Source: Chloroflexota bacterium
GTDB taxonomy: Bacteria > Chloroflexota > UBA11872
Assembly: GCA_026706485.1 (NCBI GenBank)
Contig: JAPOYR010000012.1
Location: 62,001 to 126,000, forward strand
Length of the DNA stretch: 64,000 nt
Direction of reading: 5' to 3'
Made by a program: the position numbers and the translations under genes
The notes under the pieces: generated by a model
Seen by the model: only the letters and a program-made list of their open reading frames with translations
Told to the model about the DNA's origin: nothing
The model's database searches: none
Shown here: positions 1-8,933 of the stretch, one piece after another
Position numbering within the stretch: the stretch's first letter is position 1
Layout: each line of letters opens with the position of its first letter

Positions 1-771
1 CGAAGAGTACTTGATGAACTGTTCGATCGGCCCGACAAGGTATCAGTAATCCACTACTCCTGTGAGAGCTTCTACAACCGCCAAGACGGTAGCTCACCTA
101 GAATCACATCAGTCGCTGTGCGCCGCCTTGACTATGGTCATACGGCTTCATTCTCGATTCACCAAACGGCTGAGATTCGGAGAATTCCGTTCGACAGAAT
201 CACAGACCATTATGACGATCTGGAAAAGGAGATGCTAGGACGCCTGTCTGCCTACTTTGATAGGTCTATGGAGATGACCTATTTGCATTGGAACATGAGA
301 GATTCCAACTATGGGTTTCAGGCTATTGAGCATCGATTCCGGGTCTTGCATGAGCACGGATGCGAGCCACACGTAGTCGACGACAAGTCGAAGGTAGACT
401 TGTCCCGGCTATTGTACGATATTTATGGTGCAGATTATATCGCCCACCCAAGACTAGCGGTATTGTCGCATAAGAATGATATCATGCCGCTTGACTTCCT
501 GCCCGGAGCACAAGAGGCTAGCGCTTTCGAAGAAAAAGACTTCGCCGCCTTACATATGTCCACCCTAAGGAAGGTGGAAGTCATCGCTAAAATTGCCGTG
601 CGAGCTCACGACCGGAACTTGAAGACAGATGCGACATGGTGGGATATGCGCGGTGGACGAATAGTGGCTAGTCTCACTTGGCTTGGAGAGCACCCGCTAC
701 TCACCGTAGCCCTGGGGATCGTAGGTGTTGCTTCGCTTGTGCTGGCGATGGTTTGTATGTTTTGGCCGTAG
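1..771 (+). CDS. Hypothetical protein with C-terminal membrane anchor (5' truncated by window edge)
   Basis: The frame is open from base 1, and codons upstream of the first possible start (GTG at 118) read as ordinary protein, so the gene probably begins outside the window. The visible 256 residues form a soluble domain with a segment V-I-H-Y-S-C-E-S-F-Y near the start and W-N-M-R-D-S-N-Y-G-F in the middle. A single hydrophobic helix (about 20 residues of Leu/Val/Ala/Gly) follows, then a short tail ending at FWP. I do not recognise the family with certainty. It converges on the 939-3334 minus-strand operon. Base composition is visibly lower in GC than from 4000 onward, which suggests acquired DNA. 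A nuclease-like fold for the N-terminal segment is only a guess. Confidence 0.7.
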   Translation, partial: RRVLDELFDRPDKVSVIHYSCESFYNRQDGSSPRITSVAVRRLDYGHTASFSIHQTAEIRRIPFDRITDHYDDLEKEMLGRLSAYFDRSMEMTYLHWNMRDSNYGFQAIEHRFRVLHEHGCEPHVVDDKSKVDLSRLLYDIYGADYIAHPRLAVLSHKNDIMPLDFLPGAQEASAFEEKDFAALHMSTLRKVEVIAKIAVRAHDRNLKTDATWWDMRGGRIVASLTWLGEHPLLTVALGIVGVASLVLAMVCMFWP

Positions 772-938
772 GTGTGGCTGTAGGATGACGGAGCAGAATA
801 TCGTGAGAGGCATGGGTTCGGTTGCGGTGGTGTTGCTGGTGTGTGCGGGCTAGGTCGGTCTCGGAAGAAATTGAGCCCAGGCGGCTTCCATACGTGTGGT
901 GGTTCGGAGTGGGCGATCGTGCAACCGTGCGGTGCCCG

Positions 939-1595
939 TCACGCGGCGAATGGATGAAATGGCGGGCAGCCGGCCAGCACGTAGCCCGCGGCAGACAGGC
1001 CCACAGCCCACCACAGAGCGTTGGTAAATCGGCGCGCTTGCCACTGCGATCGGTAGTCACTTATATCGGCGTGGATCAAGGACTGTCCTAGCCTGGGGGC
1101 TTCGTCTAAGCGGTGATAGCGTGGGGTGCCGTGGTCATCCCAACGAATGAGACGCGAGGCGACCGACAGCGCTAGGCGTGCGACATTGATACCGCGCTGA
1201 TTGGCAGGAAAGACGCGCGGCGCGTATCGTTCGAAGTCTCGAAGCAGCGGCCCAATGCCAGGCCTCACGGCATCAGCTAGGAGATGTTTCGCGGCTACGA
1301 AGTAAGATCGCCGTGTGATTCGGAGCTCTGCTGGATATCTCTGCAGATATCGGTCGAGGCGGCCGGATTCTTCAGTACGGAATTGAACTGTCGGCAAGCT
1401 CCAATACGTCTGAAAGTATTTCCAACCATAGCAGCCGGCACAACTTTTCCATCCGTCTGGGGCATGGCAGGAACACTTACACGCAAAAGGGGCACACGCA
1501 TAGAGGCCCTCAATCTCGGCAGTGCTTGGTTCCCTCGTTACCATTCGCATGGGAGCTCTGGGCGCGGGCAGGTGGTCGGGGCTAGCGTCAGCCAT
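939..1595 (-). CDS. Hypothetical Cys-rich protein with C-terminal membrane segment
   Basis: This 218-aa frame starts at an ATG 32 bases after the stop of the HNH-DGQHK gene, so the two are probably co-transcribed. Residues about 32-60 hold a cluster of cysteines (C-APFA-C-K-C-S-C-H, then C-AG-C-Y) that could bind a metal. The middle is charged and helical. The last 30 residues contain one hydrophobic stretch (WWAVGLSAAGYVLAGC) that looks like a C-terminal membrane anchor. No family is recognised. Plus-strand frames also cross this region, but none has comparable protein-like organisation. Whether this is a real gene is less certain than for its neighbour. Confidence 0.5.
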   Translation of the reverse strand: MADASPDHLPAPRAPMRMVTREPSTAEIEGLYACAPFACKCSCHAPDGWKSCAGCYGWKYFQTYWSLPTVQFRTEESGRLDRYLQRYPAELRITRRSYFVAAKHLLADAVRPGIGPLLRDFERYAPRVFPANQRGINVARLALSVASRLIRWDDHGTPRYHRLDEAPRLGQSLIHADISDYRSQWQARRFTNALWWAVGLSAAGYVLAGCPPFHPFAA

Positions 1596-1627
1596 TGGGC
1601 TCGCTGTATCGAGTCGTGCTCGACAAC

Positions 1628-3334
1628 CTACTCGTCGCCCCGAATCATCTCAAGCAGGTCAAGGCCCCCCGACGGCATCACGCGGGCACCCTCTGGCGTG
1701 TCGCCGGAATCGAAGATTTCGGCCCAGTAGTCATTGTTTCGTTTGGTGCCAAACAGCGAAAGCGACAAGTCTTTGTTTACCCAAAGCGGAAGACGCTTGA
1801 GGGCACCGATGAAGTTTCTGATATTGCCCCAACAGACCTCAGGCACTTCCCGTTGAAATACTCTGTTGTCGTCGGTCACTGGCCGCCCTGTATTCAAGAA
1901 GTATTGCAGCACAACAGAACGCGATAACCTCACCCAATTGTGAAGAATCTCTTCCTTTGACATCCGGAATGCGCGAAGGTGATCCTCCGCAATGTCACTC
2001 CCCTTCTGAACATCAATCTCTATTCGCCGTGTTCCGCGGTTAGGGTCAAATTGACCTAGATATATTTCATCAGCGACCATATTCATCAGCCTGACAATCT
2101 GATCAATCTCCAATTGGCGCGGGTTTGCTCCATCCTCAAACTTATAGTTGAATGGTGTTGGCAGCATTCGCGGATAGATGAAGAATTGGTAAAATGTTCT
2201 CTCGATAGCACTGTAACTTAGCGGCCTGCCGGTACTACGGCCTCCGTACTCTATGTAGTCTCGCAGCTTATTCTTTGGGTCCATGGTGATGCTGTCACGC
2301 ACTCGGTCGAGGACGTATCTCTGCATCTGGCGTCGCTCGCCCTTGAAGTGGTTTACGAGGTCTTGTTCCGAGAAACTCTCGTCATCGGGGTTGAGGCGGC
2401 GTTCTTCACGATATCGGTCGATCCGATTGCTCAGTATGGAGCTTCCCAAACTTCGCTGTACGGATTTGTCGAAAGCGACCTGCCGCAGGGTGGTTCCGGC
2501 ATTGGTGTTGGCTGTCAGAAGGACGTCAGTGTCGGGGTCGACGAAGACCCTGACTGGTAGGGTGCGGGCACCTAGGAGAATCTGGGCGGCAGCCTTGTGC
2601 TGGCCGTCGAAGAGCTTGACCTTGACGTGGTCGCCTTGAGTTGTGTCGATCCAGCCGAGTGATATATGGAGTTGCGGCAGTCCCTTGTAGAACTCCACGA
2701 CGAGTTTTCGCAAATTGACGCCAATTGCACGTGGGTTTATGTGGTCGTCATGATGCAAGTATTCTATTGGGAGGTTGATGAATGATGAACGAAAGCCGGA
2801 AATCTTGTCCGTATAGATCGGGAAGCATTCGATTTCATGGGATCCTACGAGCGGGTAGGAGGTCTTAAGTGACTCGCCGCTCAACGTCACTGCCAGATCG
2901 TGTTTACCGCCTCCATAGTGCGCCAGGAGATCCCCAAGGTTGAATGAGCGGTCATCTTGAGCCGATTGGTCCGCAAGGCTGCTGAATCTGGCAAGAACTC
3001 GGGCCACTCGGAGATCGCTGGCCTGCTTTGATCGGTTGCAGCGGTCGTGGGTGAGGGCGAAGTTCTCCGGAGAGTCTTTCCCGCCGGCACTGGTCGGTTC
3101 GATGTGGTCGACGTCAATCGCGGCGGCGTGAAGCACTAAGTCAATGGGCTTGCCGCAAATGAAACAGTTTCCGCCCTGGGACTCGTGAAGCTTCTTGCGT
3201 AGATCGTTTTGTTCGTCGCTGGATAGGCGGCCCAGGAAGAGTGCCACGGAGTAACTGCTCTCGTCGCCCGGCTGTGTCGTCGCGCAGGCGTCAGGATTGA
3301 GGGGCGGGGATTCTATCGCCGAGGGGTGTGGCAC
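1628..3334 (-). CDS. HNH endonuclease fused to a DGQHR/ParB-like domain
   Basis: The predicted protein has 568 aa. Residues 57-103 form an HNH nuclease motif: a C-F-I-C knuckle, D-V-D-H-I at 74-78, N91, H96 and C99-N100, followed by Lys. Residues about 180-290 contain F-D-G-Q-H-K-A-A-A at 242-250, the signature of DGQHR/ParB-like domains seen in DndB and related to the DGQQR motif of DUF262 (GmrS) proteins. The C-terminal 270 residues are helical and unassigned. In GmrSD enzymes the ParB-like domain precedes the HNH domain. Here the order is reversed. The gene leads a two-gene minus-strand operon with the Cys-rich protein and is divergent from the DUF7662 gene. A role in DNA defence or modified-DNA restriction is inferred. 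GC is lower than in housekeeping neighbours. Confidence 0.85.
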   Translation of the reverse strand: MPHPSAIESPPLNPDACATTQPGDESSYSVALFLGRLSSDEQNDLRKKLHESQGGNCFICGKPIDLVLHAAAIDVDHIEPTSAGGKDSPENFALTHDRCNRSKQASDLRVARVLARFSSLADQSAQDDRSFNLGDLLAHYGGGKHDLAVTLSGESLKTSYPLVGSHEIECFPIYTDKISGFRSSFINLPIEYLHHDDHINPRAIGVNLRKLVVEFYKGLPQLHISLGWIDTTQGDHVKVKLFDGQHKAAAQILLGARTLPVRVFVDPDTDVLLTANTNAGTTLRQVAFDKSVQRSLGSSILSNRIDRYREERRLNPDDESFSEQDLVNHFKGERRQMQRYVLDRVRDSITMDPKNKLRDYIEYGGRSTGRPLSYSAIERTFYQFFIYPRMLPTPFNYKFEDGANPRQLEIDQIVRLMNMVADEIYLGQFDPNRGTRRIEIDVQKGSDIAEDHLRAFRMSKEEILHNWVRLSRSVVLQYFLNTGRPVTDDNRVFQREVPEVCWGNIRNFIGALKRLPLWVNKDLSLSLFGTKRNNDYWAEIFDSGDTPEGARVMPSGGLDLLEMIRGDE

Positions 3335-3365
3335 TGCAATGGTCTAGAGCGTTGCCGGCTAAGGA

Positions 3366-3896
3366 TTGAGCCCTTCAGTGTCCTCCCCCGTGCCGCCCGC
3401 GCTGCGGCTCGCAACTTCCAGAGGCAGCCCGTGTCGCGGCCGTGCTACGGTGCGCGCCCAATGCAGCCCCCCCAAGCCCCGCCGCCTCAAGTACGAGCCG
3501 CTTCGCGCCCACCTGGCCGAAATCGCCGGTCCTGAATGGCAAGGCACGTTCGCCGATGTCGAGCGCATTATCGGCGCAAGGCTCCCGCCGTCGGCTCGAA
3601 ATGCGAACAGCGCAGTTTGGTGGTCGAACTCAAACGGTCACGTGCAGGCGGAAGCCTGGCTGGCGGCGGGCTGGCGAAAGCACCGCGTAGAAGTTGATAG
3701 GGAGCGGGTCGTATTCCGGCGGACAGAACCCGAGCCCAATCCTGCGACGCCGTTCGAGCAGGGCAAGTGCGGTGCTCCCTTCCAGCCGTCAAGGGATCAA
3801 GAGAGGACTAGCTATCGCGAGGCATACCTCGCTGGTGCGCTCACGCGCATAGCCAGTGCGCTCGAAGGAATAGCAGAAGCGATCAAGGTACGGTAG
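3366..3896 (+). CDS. DUF7662-type small domain protein
   Basis: The core from about residue 42 to 118 (K-Y-E-P-L-R-A-H-L, F-A-D-V-E-R-I-I-G, L-P-P-S-A-R, W-W-S-N, Q-A-E-A-W-L-A-A-G-W, V-F-R-R) matches the pattern of a small domain family I know as DUF7662. This family is often found next to restriction or defence genes, and its function is unknown. The first 40 residues are rich in Pro, Arg and Ser and do not look conserved. A GTG at 3450 in the same frame would give a 148-aa protein starting eight residues before the core, and may be the true start. The C-terminal 25 residues form an amphipathic helix. It is divergent from the HNH-DGQHK gene. Confidence 0.7.
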   Translation: MSPSVSSPVPPALRLATSRGSPCRGRATVRAQCSPPKPRRLKYEPLRAHLAEIAGPEWQGTFADVERIIGARLPPSARNANSAVWWSNSNGHVQAEAWLAAGWRKHRVEVDRERVVFRRTEPEPNPATPFEQGKCGAPFQPSRDQERTSYREAYLAGALTRIASALEGIAEAIKVR

Positions 3897-3985
3897 GAGA
3901 GCCGCACCGGGTGAGGCTGGCGGCGATCTCGATGTCCCGCAAGGCTACTTTGGGGCTCTTGGCGCGCAGCGATTGCCCTCCATTC

Positions 3986-4013
3986 TTGATAAACCCGATC
4001 AACTTTATATACT
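3986..4013 (+). promoter_or_regulatory. Candidate sigma-70 promoter for the cysH operon
   Basis: TTGATA at 3986-3991 and TATACT at 4008-4013 are separated by 16 bases, about 30 bases before the cysH start. This is the only AT-rich patch in the gap between the DUF7662 gene and cysH. It is called from sequence match only. Confidence 0.5.
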
Positions 4014-4044
4014 TACCCTCCCTGTAGGTTCCGCATGGTGACTG

Positions 4045-4800
4045 ATGGCGCTGTCCGCCCAGGCCGTGGCAGACGTCGAGCTGCCAGATTCCCAGCCGAC
4101 CGCCGATTCGGCTGAGATCGAGGCCGCCGCGCGACGCCTCGAGACGGCGGCGCCCGAGGACGTCCTCCGTTGGACGGTCGAACGGTTCGGTTCCGACGTG
4201 GCGGTCTCCTGCTCCTTCGGCGGCCCCAGCGGCATCGTGTTGGTGGACATGCTGGCTCGGCTGGCGCTGCTCGACCAGGTCGACGTGTACGTCGTCGATA
4301 CAGGGCTGCTGTTCCAAGAAACCCACGCGCTGCGCGCCGAGGTCGAGCGCCGCTATGGCTTCACGGCCACGGTCTTCGCGCCGGCCCTGAACCTGGAGGA
4401 GCAAGCCGCGGCCCACGGCGACGCCCTGTGGACGCGCGACCCGAACGCCTGCTGCGCCATGCGCCGCGTGGCGCCCAATCGAGAGGCGCTCAGCCGGCGG
4501 GGCGCCTGGATCGCCGGGCTCCGCCGCGACCAGTCGCCCACCCGCGCGAACACGCCGGTGGTGGCCTGGAACGACCGTCACGACCTCGTCAAGGTCGCGC
4601 CGCTGGCGAACTGGACCGAAGCCATGGTCTGGAACTACGTCCGCCGCTACGACATACCCGTCAACGCCCTCCACGCCCAGGGCTACCCCAGCCTCGGCTG
4701 CACCCCTTGCACCACCCCGGCCCGCGATGGCGAAGACCTCCGGGCCGGACGCTGGCGCGGCTCCGACAAGACCGAGTGCGGGCTGCACTGGCAAATCTGA
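4045..4800 (+). CDS. cysH: Adenylylsulfate (APS) reductase, [4Fe-4S] type
   Basis: This 251-aa enzyme reduces activated sulfate to sulfite with thioredoxin or glutaredoxin as donor. It has the PAPS-reductase fold: S-C-S-F-G-G-P-S-G near 55-63 for nucleotide binding, and V-D-T-G at 84-87. The cysteine pairs C136-C137 and C219-x2-C222 are the iron-sulfur ligands that mark the APS-using class. The catalytic Cys lies in K-T-E-C-G-L-H at the C-terminus (C245). The assimilatory PAPS reductase of enterobacteria lacks the cluster. It is the first gene of a long plus-strand operon and is followed 44 bases later by cysC. No good Shine-Dalgarno lies just before the ATG at 4045. Confidence 0.93.
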   Translation: MALSAQAVADVELPDSQPTADSAEIEAAARRLETAAPEDVLRWTVERFGSDVAVSCSFGGPSGIVLVDMLARLALLDQVDVYVVDTGLLFQETHALRAEVERRYGFTATVFAPALNLEEQAAAHGDALWTRDPNACCAMRRVAPNREALSRRGAWIAGLRRDQSPTRANTPVVAWNDRHDLVKVAPLANWTEAMVWNYVRRYDIPVNALHAQGYPSLGCTPCTTPARDGEDLRAGRWRGSDKTECGLHWQI

Positions 4801-4844
4801 CGCACTTCGCTACCACTCACCAGCTCGAAAGGACCTACCACCGC

Positions 4845-5420
4845 ATGAATCCTGACGGCGTGACCATTTGGTTCACCGGCCTCTCCGGCGCCGGTAAGAC
4901 CACCCTTGCCGACCTATTGGCGCCTGAGCTGGAAGCGCGCGGCCATCGCGTCGAGAAGCTCGACGGCGACGTGATCCGCACGCACCTGAGCAAGGGCCTG
5001 GGATTCTCCAAGGAGGATCGCGACACCAACATCCGGCGCATCGGCTGGGTGTCGGCCATGGGCACCCGCCTGGGCGGCACGATGATCGTCTCGGCCATCT
5101 CGCCCTATCGCGACGTCCGCCGCGAAGTCCGCGCCATGACCCCCGCGTTCTTCGAGGTCTACGTCCAGTGCCCGCTCGATGAGCTGGTGCGGCGCGATCC
5201 CAAGGGCCTCTACAAGAAGGCGCTGGCCGGCGAGATCGACAACTTCACCGGCGTTTCGGATCCCTACGAGCAGCCGGAGCACCCGGAAGTGGTGGTGAAC
5301 ACCGCCGGCGAAACGCCGCACGCGTCGCTGGAAAAGATTCTGACTGCGCTGGAACGCCATGGGCACCTCGCCGACAGCCTGGAGCCGCTGGCGCCCGCGG
5401 TCGCGGGAGCAGTCCGATGA
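4845..5420 (+). CDS. cysC: Adenylylsulfate kinase
   Basis: This 191-aa enzyme phosphorylates APS to PAPS with ATP. The Walker A loop G-L-S-G-A-G-K-T-T is at residues 12-20 and L-D-G-D-V at 39-43, with the family motifs D-R-D-T-N-I-R-R-I and I-S-P-Y-R. The ATG at 4845 has an AAAGGA about 12 bases upstream. The open frame extends further upstream but there it only mirrors cysH. The stop overlaps the sat start by four bases (ATGA). Because the adjacent reductase looks APS-specific, PAPS from this kinase is more likely used for sulfation or recycling than as the reductase substrate. That last point is inference. Confidence 0.95.
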   Translation: MNPDGVTIWFTGLSGAGKTTLADLLAPELEARGHRVEKLDGDVIRTHLSKGLGFSKEDRDTNIRRIGWVSAMGTRLGGTMIVSAISPYRDVRREVRAMTPAFFEVYVQCPLDELVRRDPKGLYKKALAGEIDNFTGVSDPYEQPEHPEVVVNTAGETPHASLEKILTALERHGHLADSLEPLAPAVAGAVR

Positions 5421-6502
5421 GCGCCGTCGCCGCGCCCCCGGCCCTGCGCCTGGGCGAGCGCCACCTCGGCGACGTCGAGATGCTGCGCGTCGGTGGCTAT
5501 GCCCCGCTGACCGGCTTCATGACGCGCGCCGACTACACGCGCGTGGTCGATGAGATGCGCCTCGCCGACGGCGCGCCGTGGTCCATGCCGATCACGTTGG
5601 CGGTCGACGACGAGACGGCAGCGGCCGTTGCCGAAGGCGACGCCGTGGCGCTGCTCGACCACTCCGACCGCGTCGTTGGGCATCTCGAAGTGCGAGAAAA
5701 ATTCGGCTACGACAAGCGGCGTGAGGCCCAAGAGGTCTACCGCACCACCGACGAGGCTCACCCCGGCGTCGCGGCGCTGTACGCCCAAGGCGACACCCTG
5801 CTGGGCGGTCCGGTGCGCCATGCCGCCGAGGGGCCCACGGGTCCGTTCCCCGACTACCGGCTCACGCCCGCCGAGCTAAAGGCCGAGTTCACGGCGCGCG
5901 GCTGGCGCACCGTCGTCGGGTTCCAGACGCGCAATCCGGTCCACCGCGCGCACGAATACATCCAGAAGGCGGCCCTTGAAACCGTGGACGGGCTGCTGCT
6001 CCACCCGCTGGTCGGCGAGACCAAAGGCGACGACGTGCCCGCGGACGTGCGCATGCGCTGCTATCACGTGCTGCTGGAGAAGTACTACCCTCGCGATCGC
6101 ACCATTCTGGCCGTGTTGCCGGCGGCCATGCGCTATGCCGGCCCGCGCGAGGCGATATTTCACGCGCTCATGCGCCGCAACTACGGCTGCACCCACTTCA
6201 TCGTGGGGCGCGACCACGCCGGCGTCGGCAACTACTACGGCAGCTACGATGCACAGCACATCTTCGCGGAGTTCGACCCCAACGAGCTTGGCATCACGCC
6301 GCTGTTCTTCGAGCACGCGTTCTGGTGCCGCGCGTGCAACGGCATGGCCACCACGAAGACGTGTCCGCACGAGCCGTCCACGCGCACGTTCCTCAGCGGC
6401 ACCGCCGTGCGGGACATGCTGCGGGCGAATCAGGCGCTGCCGGTCGAATTCACCCGCCCCGAGGTGGCGCATGAGCTGGTGGCGGCCTACCGCCGCGACT
6501 AG
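5417..6502 (+). CDS. sat: Sulfate adenylyltransferase (ATP sulfurylase)
   Basis: This 361-aa enzyme makes APS from ATP and sulfate. The nucleotide motif [10 protein letters not shown] lies at 170-179 and G-R-D-H-A-G-V-G at 263-270. It is the single-chain Sat type, not CysD/CysN. A C-R-A-C...C-P-H patch at about 303-317 matches the structural zinc site seen in bacterial and archaeal Sat enzymes. The N-terminus is about 20 residues shorter than in many homologues. It overlaps cysC by four bases and is followed nine bases later by hemC. Confidence 0.95.
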   Translation: MSAVAAPPALRLGERHLGDVEMLRVGGYAPLTGFMTRADYTRVVDEMRLADGAPWSMPITLAVDDETAAAVAEGDAVALLDHSDRVVGHLEVREKFGYDKRREAQEVYRTTDEAHPGVAALYAQGDTLLGGPVRHAAEGPTGPFPDYRLTPAELKAEFTARGWRTVVGFQTRNPVHRAHEYIQKAALETVDGLLLHPLVGETKGDDVPADVRMRCYHVLLEKYYPRDRTILAVLPAAMRYAGPREAIFHALMRRNYGCTHFIVGRDHAGVGNYYGSYDAQHIFAEFDPNELGITPLFFEHAFWCRACNGMATTKTCPHEPSTRTFLSGTAVRDMLRANQALPVEFTRPEVAHELVAAYRRD

Positions 6503-6511
6503 CGAAGCGCC

Positions 6512-7420
6512 ATGAGTCGCGCGGCGCCCTCGGTGCTGCGCGTGGCCACGCGCGGGACGCCCCTGGCGCGCGCCCAAACCGGCCTGGTGATCGACGCGCT
6601 GCGGCGCGTTCATCCGCAGGTCCAGTGCGAGCCAGTCGTTGTGCGCACCGCGGGCGACGCCGACACCGCGCGGCCGATCACCGCCCTTGGCGAGCGCGGC
6701 GTGTTTACCAAGGCGTTGCAGGACGCCCTGCTCGAGGGCCGCGCGGATCTCGCCGTGCACAGCTACAAGGACCTGCCCACCGAGCCCGCGCCCGGACTCG
6801 CAATCGCCGCCGTGCCGACGCGTGGGGACCCGCGCGAGGCGCTCGTGGCTGGCCCCGTGCGCTCGCTGACCGACCTTGCGCCCGGCGCGACCCTCGGCAC
6901 CGGCAGCCCCCGGCGCGGCGCCCAGGCGCTGCGCCGGCGCCCCGACTTGAACATCGTGCCGCTGCGCGGCAGCGTGGGAACGCGCGTGGCCGCTCAGCGG
7001 GAGGGACGCATTCACGCCACGATCATGGCCGTGGCCGGGTTGCGGCGCGCCGGTCTGGATGCGGCGATCTCCGCCGTGCTCGAACCGCCGGACTTTCTGC
7101 CGGCGCCTGCCCAGGCCGCCTTGGCCGTGGAGGCGCCGGCCGACCGCCCCGAAGTCCTCGCGCTCGTTGCCCAGATCGAAGACGCTGCGACACGCGCCGC
7201 CACCACCGCTGAGCGCACGTTCCTGCACGATCTTCAGGGCGGCTGCTCGTTGCCGGCGGCGGCTCTTGCCGCCGTGAATGGTGACGAACTGGTACTCGAT
7301 ACCGCCGTCTACGTCGAGGACGGCGGCATGGTGCGCACCCACCGGCGAGGTCCCGCCGCCGAGGCGGCGGCGCTGGGCCGCGAGGCGGCGGCCGAGACCG
7401 TGGCGCGAGGTGTCACGTGA
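6512..7420 (+). CDS. hemC: Hydroxymethylbilane synthase (porphobilinogen deaminase)
   Basis: This 302-aa enzyme polymerises four porphobilinogen units into hydroxymethylbilane. The N-terminal R-V-A-T-R-G-T-P-L-A motif, A-V-H-S-Y-K-D-L-P-T at 81-90 and G-S-P-R-R at 131-135 are typical. Cys245 in L-Q-G-G-C-S-L-P is the dipyrromethane cofactor attachment site. Length is normal for the family. It overlaps cobA by four bases (GTGA), indicating translational coupling with the siroheme-branch gene. Confidence 0.95.
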   Translation: MSRAAPSVLRVATRGTPLARAQTGLVIDALRRVHPQVQCEPVVVRTAGDADTARPITALGERGVFTKALQDALLEGRADLAVHSYKDLPTEPAPGLAIAAVPTRGDPREALVAGPVRSLTDLAPGATLGTGSPRRGAQALRRRPDLNIVPLRGSVGTRVAAQREGRIHATIMAVAGLRRAGLDAAISAVLEPPDFLPAPAQAALAVEAPADRPEVLALVAQIEDAATRAATTAERTFLHDLQGGCSLPAAALAAVNGDELVLDTAVYVEDGGMVRTHRRGPAAEAAALGREAAAETVARGVT

Positions 7421-8163
7421 CCGCGCAACCCGGCACCGTGCACCTGGTGGGCGCCGGCCCCGGCGATCCCGGGCTCATCACCGTGCGCGGCCGGCAGATT
7501 TTGCAGAGCGCCGACGTGGTGGTGTACGACCGACTCGTCGCCCCGGAACTGCTGGAATCCGCCAGGCCCGACGCTAAGCGCGTTTCCGCCGGCAAGTCTC
7601 CCGGAGGCCGTGGGCCGTCACAGGCCCGGATCAATGCGCAGATCATCGAGCATGCGCGAGCCGGGCGGTCCGTCTGCCGGCTCAAGGGCGGCGATCCGTT
7701 TGTGTTCGGCCGCGGCGCGGAGGAGATTGCGGAAGTGGCGGCTGCCGGGATCCCCTGGGACGTCGTGCCGGGCGTGACCTCGGCCGTCGCCGCGCCCGCC
7801 GCGGCCGGCATTCCGTTGACCCATCGCGACTGGGCCTCCACTGCAACGCTGGTCACGGGTCACGAGGGCGAATCCAAGGACGGCGCACCGGTCGACTGGA
7901 CCGCGGTCGCCGCCGCCGGTGGCACCATCGTCATCCTCATGGGCGTCGCCACGTTGCCAACGACGTGCGAGCAGCTCATCGCCGCCGGGCGCCCCTCGTC
8001 GGAGCCGGTGGCCGTCATCGAGCGGGCCACCTGGCCCGAGGAGCGAATCACCCTCGGCACGTTGGCCGATATCGCCGAAACTGCCGAGCAGCGCGCCGTG
8101 CGCAACCCGGCGGTTGTCGTCGTGGGCTCGGTGGTTCGGGCATTGCGGGGCGGATCGACATGA
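7417..8163 (+). CDS. cobA: Uroporphyrinogen-III C-methyltransferase
   Basis: This 248-aa SAM-dependent enzyme methylates uroporphyrinogen III to precorrin-2, the entry to siroheme and cobalamin. Visible signatures are V-G-A-G-P-G-D-P-G-L-I-T at 9-20, V-V-V-Y-D-R-L-V, L-K-G-G-D-P-F-V-F-G-R-G and V-P-G-V-T-S-A. It is a stand-alone SUMT without the CysG dehydrogenase/ferrochelatase half. It starts with GTG overlapping the hemC stop and ends in an ATGA overlap with hemD. Siroheme is the cofactor of sulfite reductase, which explains its place behind sat and cysH. Confidence 0.94.
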   Translation: MTAQPGTVHLVGAGPGDPGLITVRGRQILQSADVVVYDRLVAPELLESARPDAKRVSAGKSPGGRGPSQARINAQIIEHARAGRSVCRLKGGDPFVFGRGAEEIAEVAAAGIPWDVVPGVTSAVAAPAAAGIPLTHRDWASTATLVTGHEGESKDGAPVDWTAVAAAGGTIVILMGVATLPTTCEQLIAAGRPSSEPVAVIERATWPEERITLGTLADIAETAEQRAVRNPAVVVVGSVVRALRGGST

Positions 8164-8933
8164 GCCGGCAGCCACGCGTCGTGGTGACACGTCCGCAAGA
8201 CGCCTCCGACGAATTGATCGACCGGCTCGAGGAGTTGGGATTCGAAGTCGTGCATGTCCCGGCGATCGAAATCGGTCCGCCGCGCAGCTACCAGGCGCTC
8301 GATCGACTGGTTGCCGATCCCACGCAGGCCGCTTGGCTGCTCTTCACCAGCCGCAACGCCGTGCGCTATTTCGTCCAGCGCAGCCGGCGGCTGCGGCGGC
8401 CCCGGGCCGTGCCGGACGGCGTGAACGTCGCGGTCGTAGGCCCGGCGACGCAGGCCGCGTGCGATCGGGCCGGTATCGACGTGGACCTGAAATCCAAGGG
8501 ACGCACCGGCCACGATCTGGCCCAGGAGGTCATGTCGCGCGCGGCGCCCGGCGCCGCCGTCGTGGTCGTGCAAGCGGAGGACGGGCGGCCCGACGCGACC
8601 GAGCTGCTGGCGCTGGCGGGGTACCAGGCGCGGTCGGTGGCGGCCTACCGCACCCGCAATGCCAGGGTGCCGCCGTCGGTCGCGCAGGCCATCAAGGACG
8701 GCGCGGTCGACGCGCTGGCCTTCGCCAGCCCATCGAGCGTGGTGAGTTTCGCCATCGCGCTCGGCGGCCTTGGCAAGGCGCCGGCGACGGTGCGGATCGC
8801 GGTCATCGGGGAGACCACGGCGGACGCCTGCCGGCGCGCCGGACGGGCGCCCGACGCGGTGGCGCGGGAGTCCTCCGCGACGGCCCTGGCGGATGCAGTG
8901 GCGGATGTCGTGCAAACGGCGGGAGCCGCCTGA
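8160..8933 (+). CDS. hemD: Uroporphyrinogen-III synthase
   Basis: This 257-aa enzyme closes and flips ring D of hydroxymethylbilane. The N-terminus R-V-V-V-T-R-P-Q-D and the motifs W-L-L-F-T-S-R-N-A-V and A-F-A-S-P-S-S-V are characteristic of this poorly conserved family. The start at 8160 overlaps the cobA stop (ATGA). An upstream extension in this frame only mirrors cobA. The stop overlaps the hemB start by one base (TGATG). Confidence 0.92.
   Translation: MSRQPRVVVTRPQDASDELIDRLEELGFEVVHVPAIEIGPPRSYQALDRLVADPTQAAWLLFTSRNAVRYFVQRSRRLRRPRAVPDGVNVAVVGPATQAACDRAGIDVDLKSKGRTGHDLAQEVMSRAAPGAAVVVVQAEDGRPDATELLALAGYQARSVAAYRTRNARVPPSVAQAIKDGAVDALAFASPSSVVSFAIALGGLGKAPATVRIAVIGETTADACRRAGRAPDAVARESSATALADAVADVVQTAGAA

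Noticed and set aside
822-1091. Small plus-strand frames opposite the Cys-rich protein
   Set aside because: No start site, domain or composition supporting a gene; the minus-strand frame is better organised.
5876-7342. Long minus-strand open frame (488 codons) opposite sat and hemC
   Set aside because: It mirrors two certain genes with all family motifs on the plus strand. The product is Arg/Ala/Gly-rich low-complexity sequence typical of antisense frames in GC-rich DNA.
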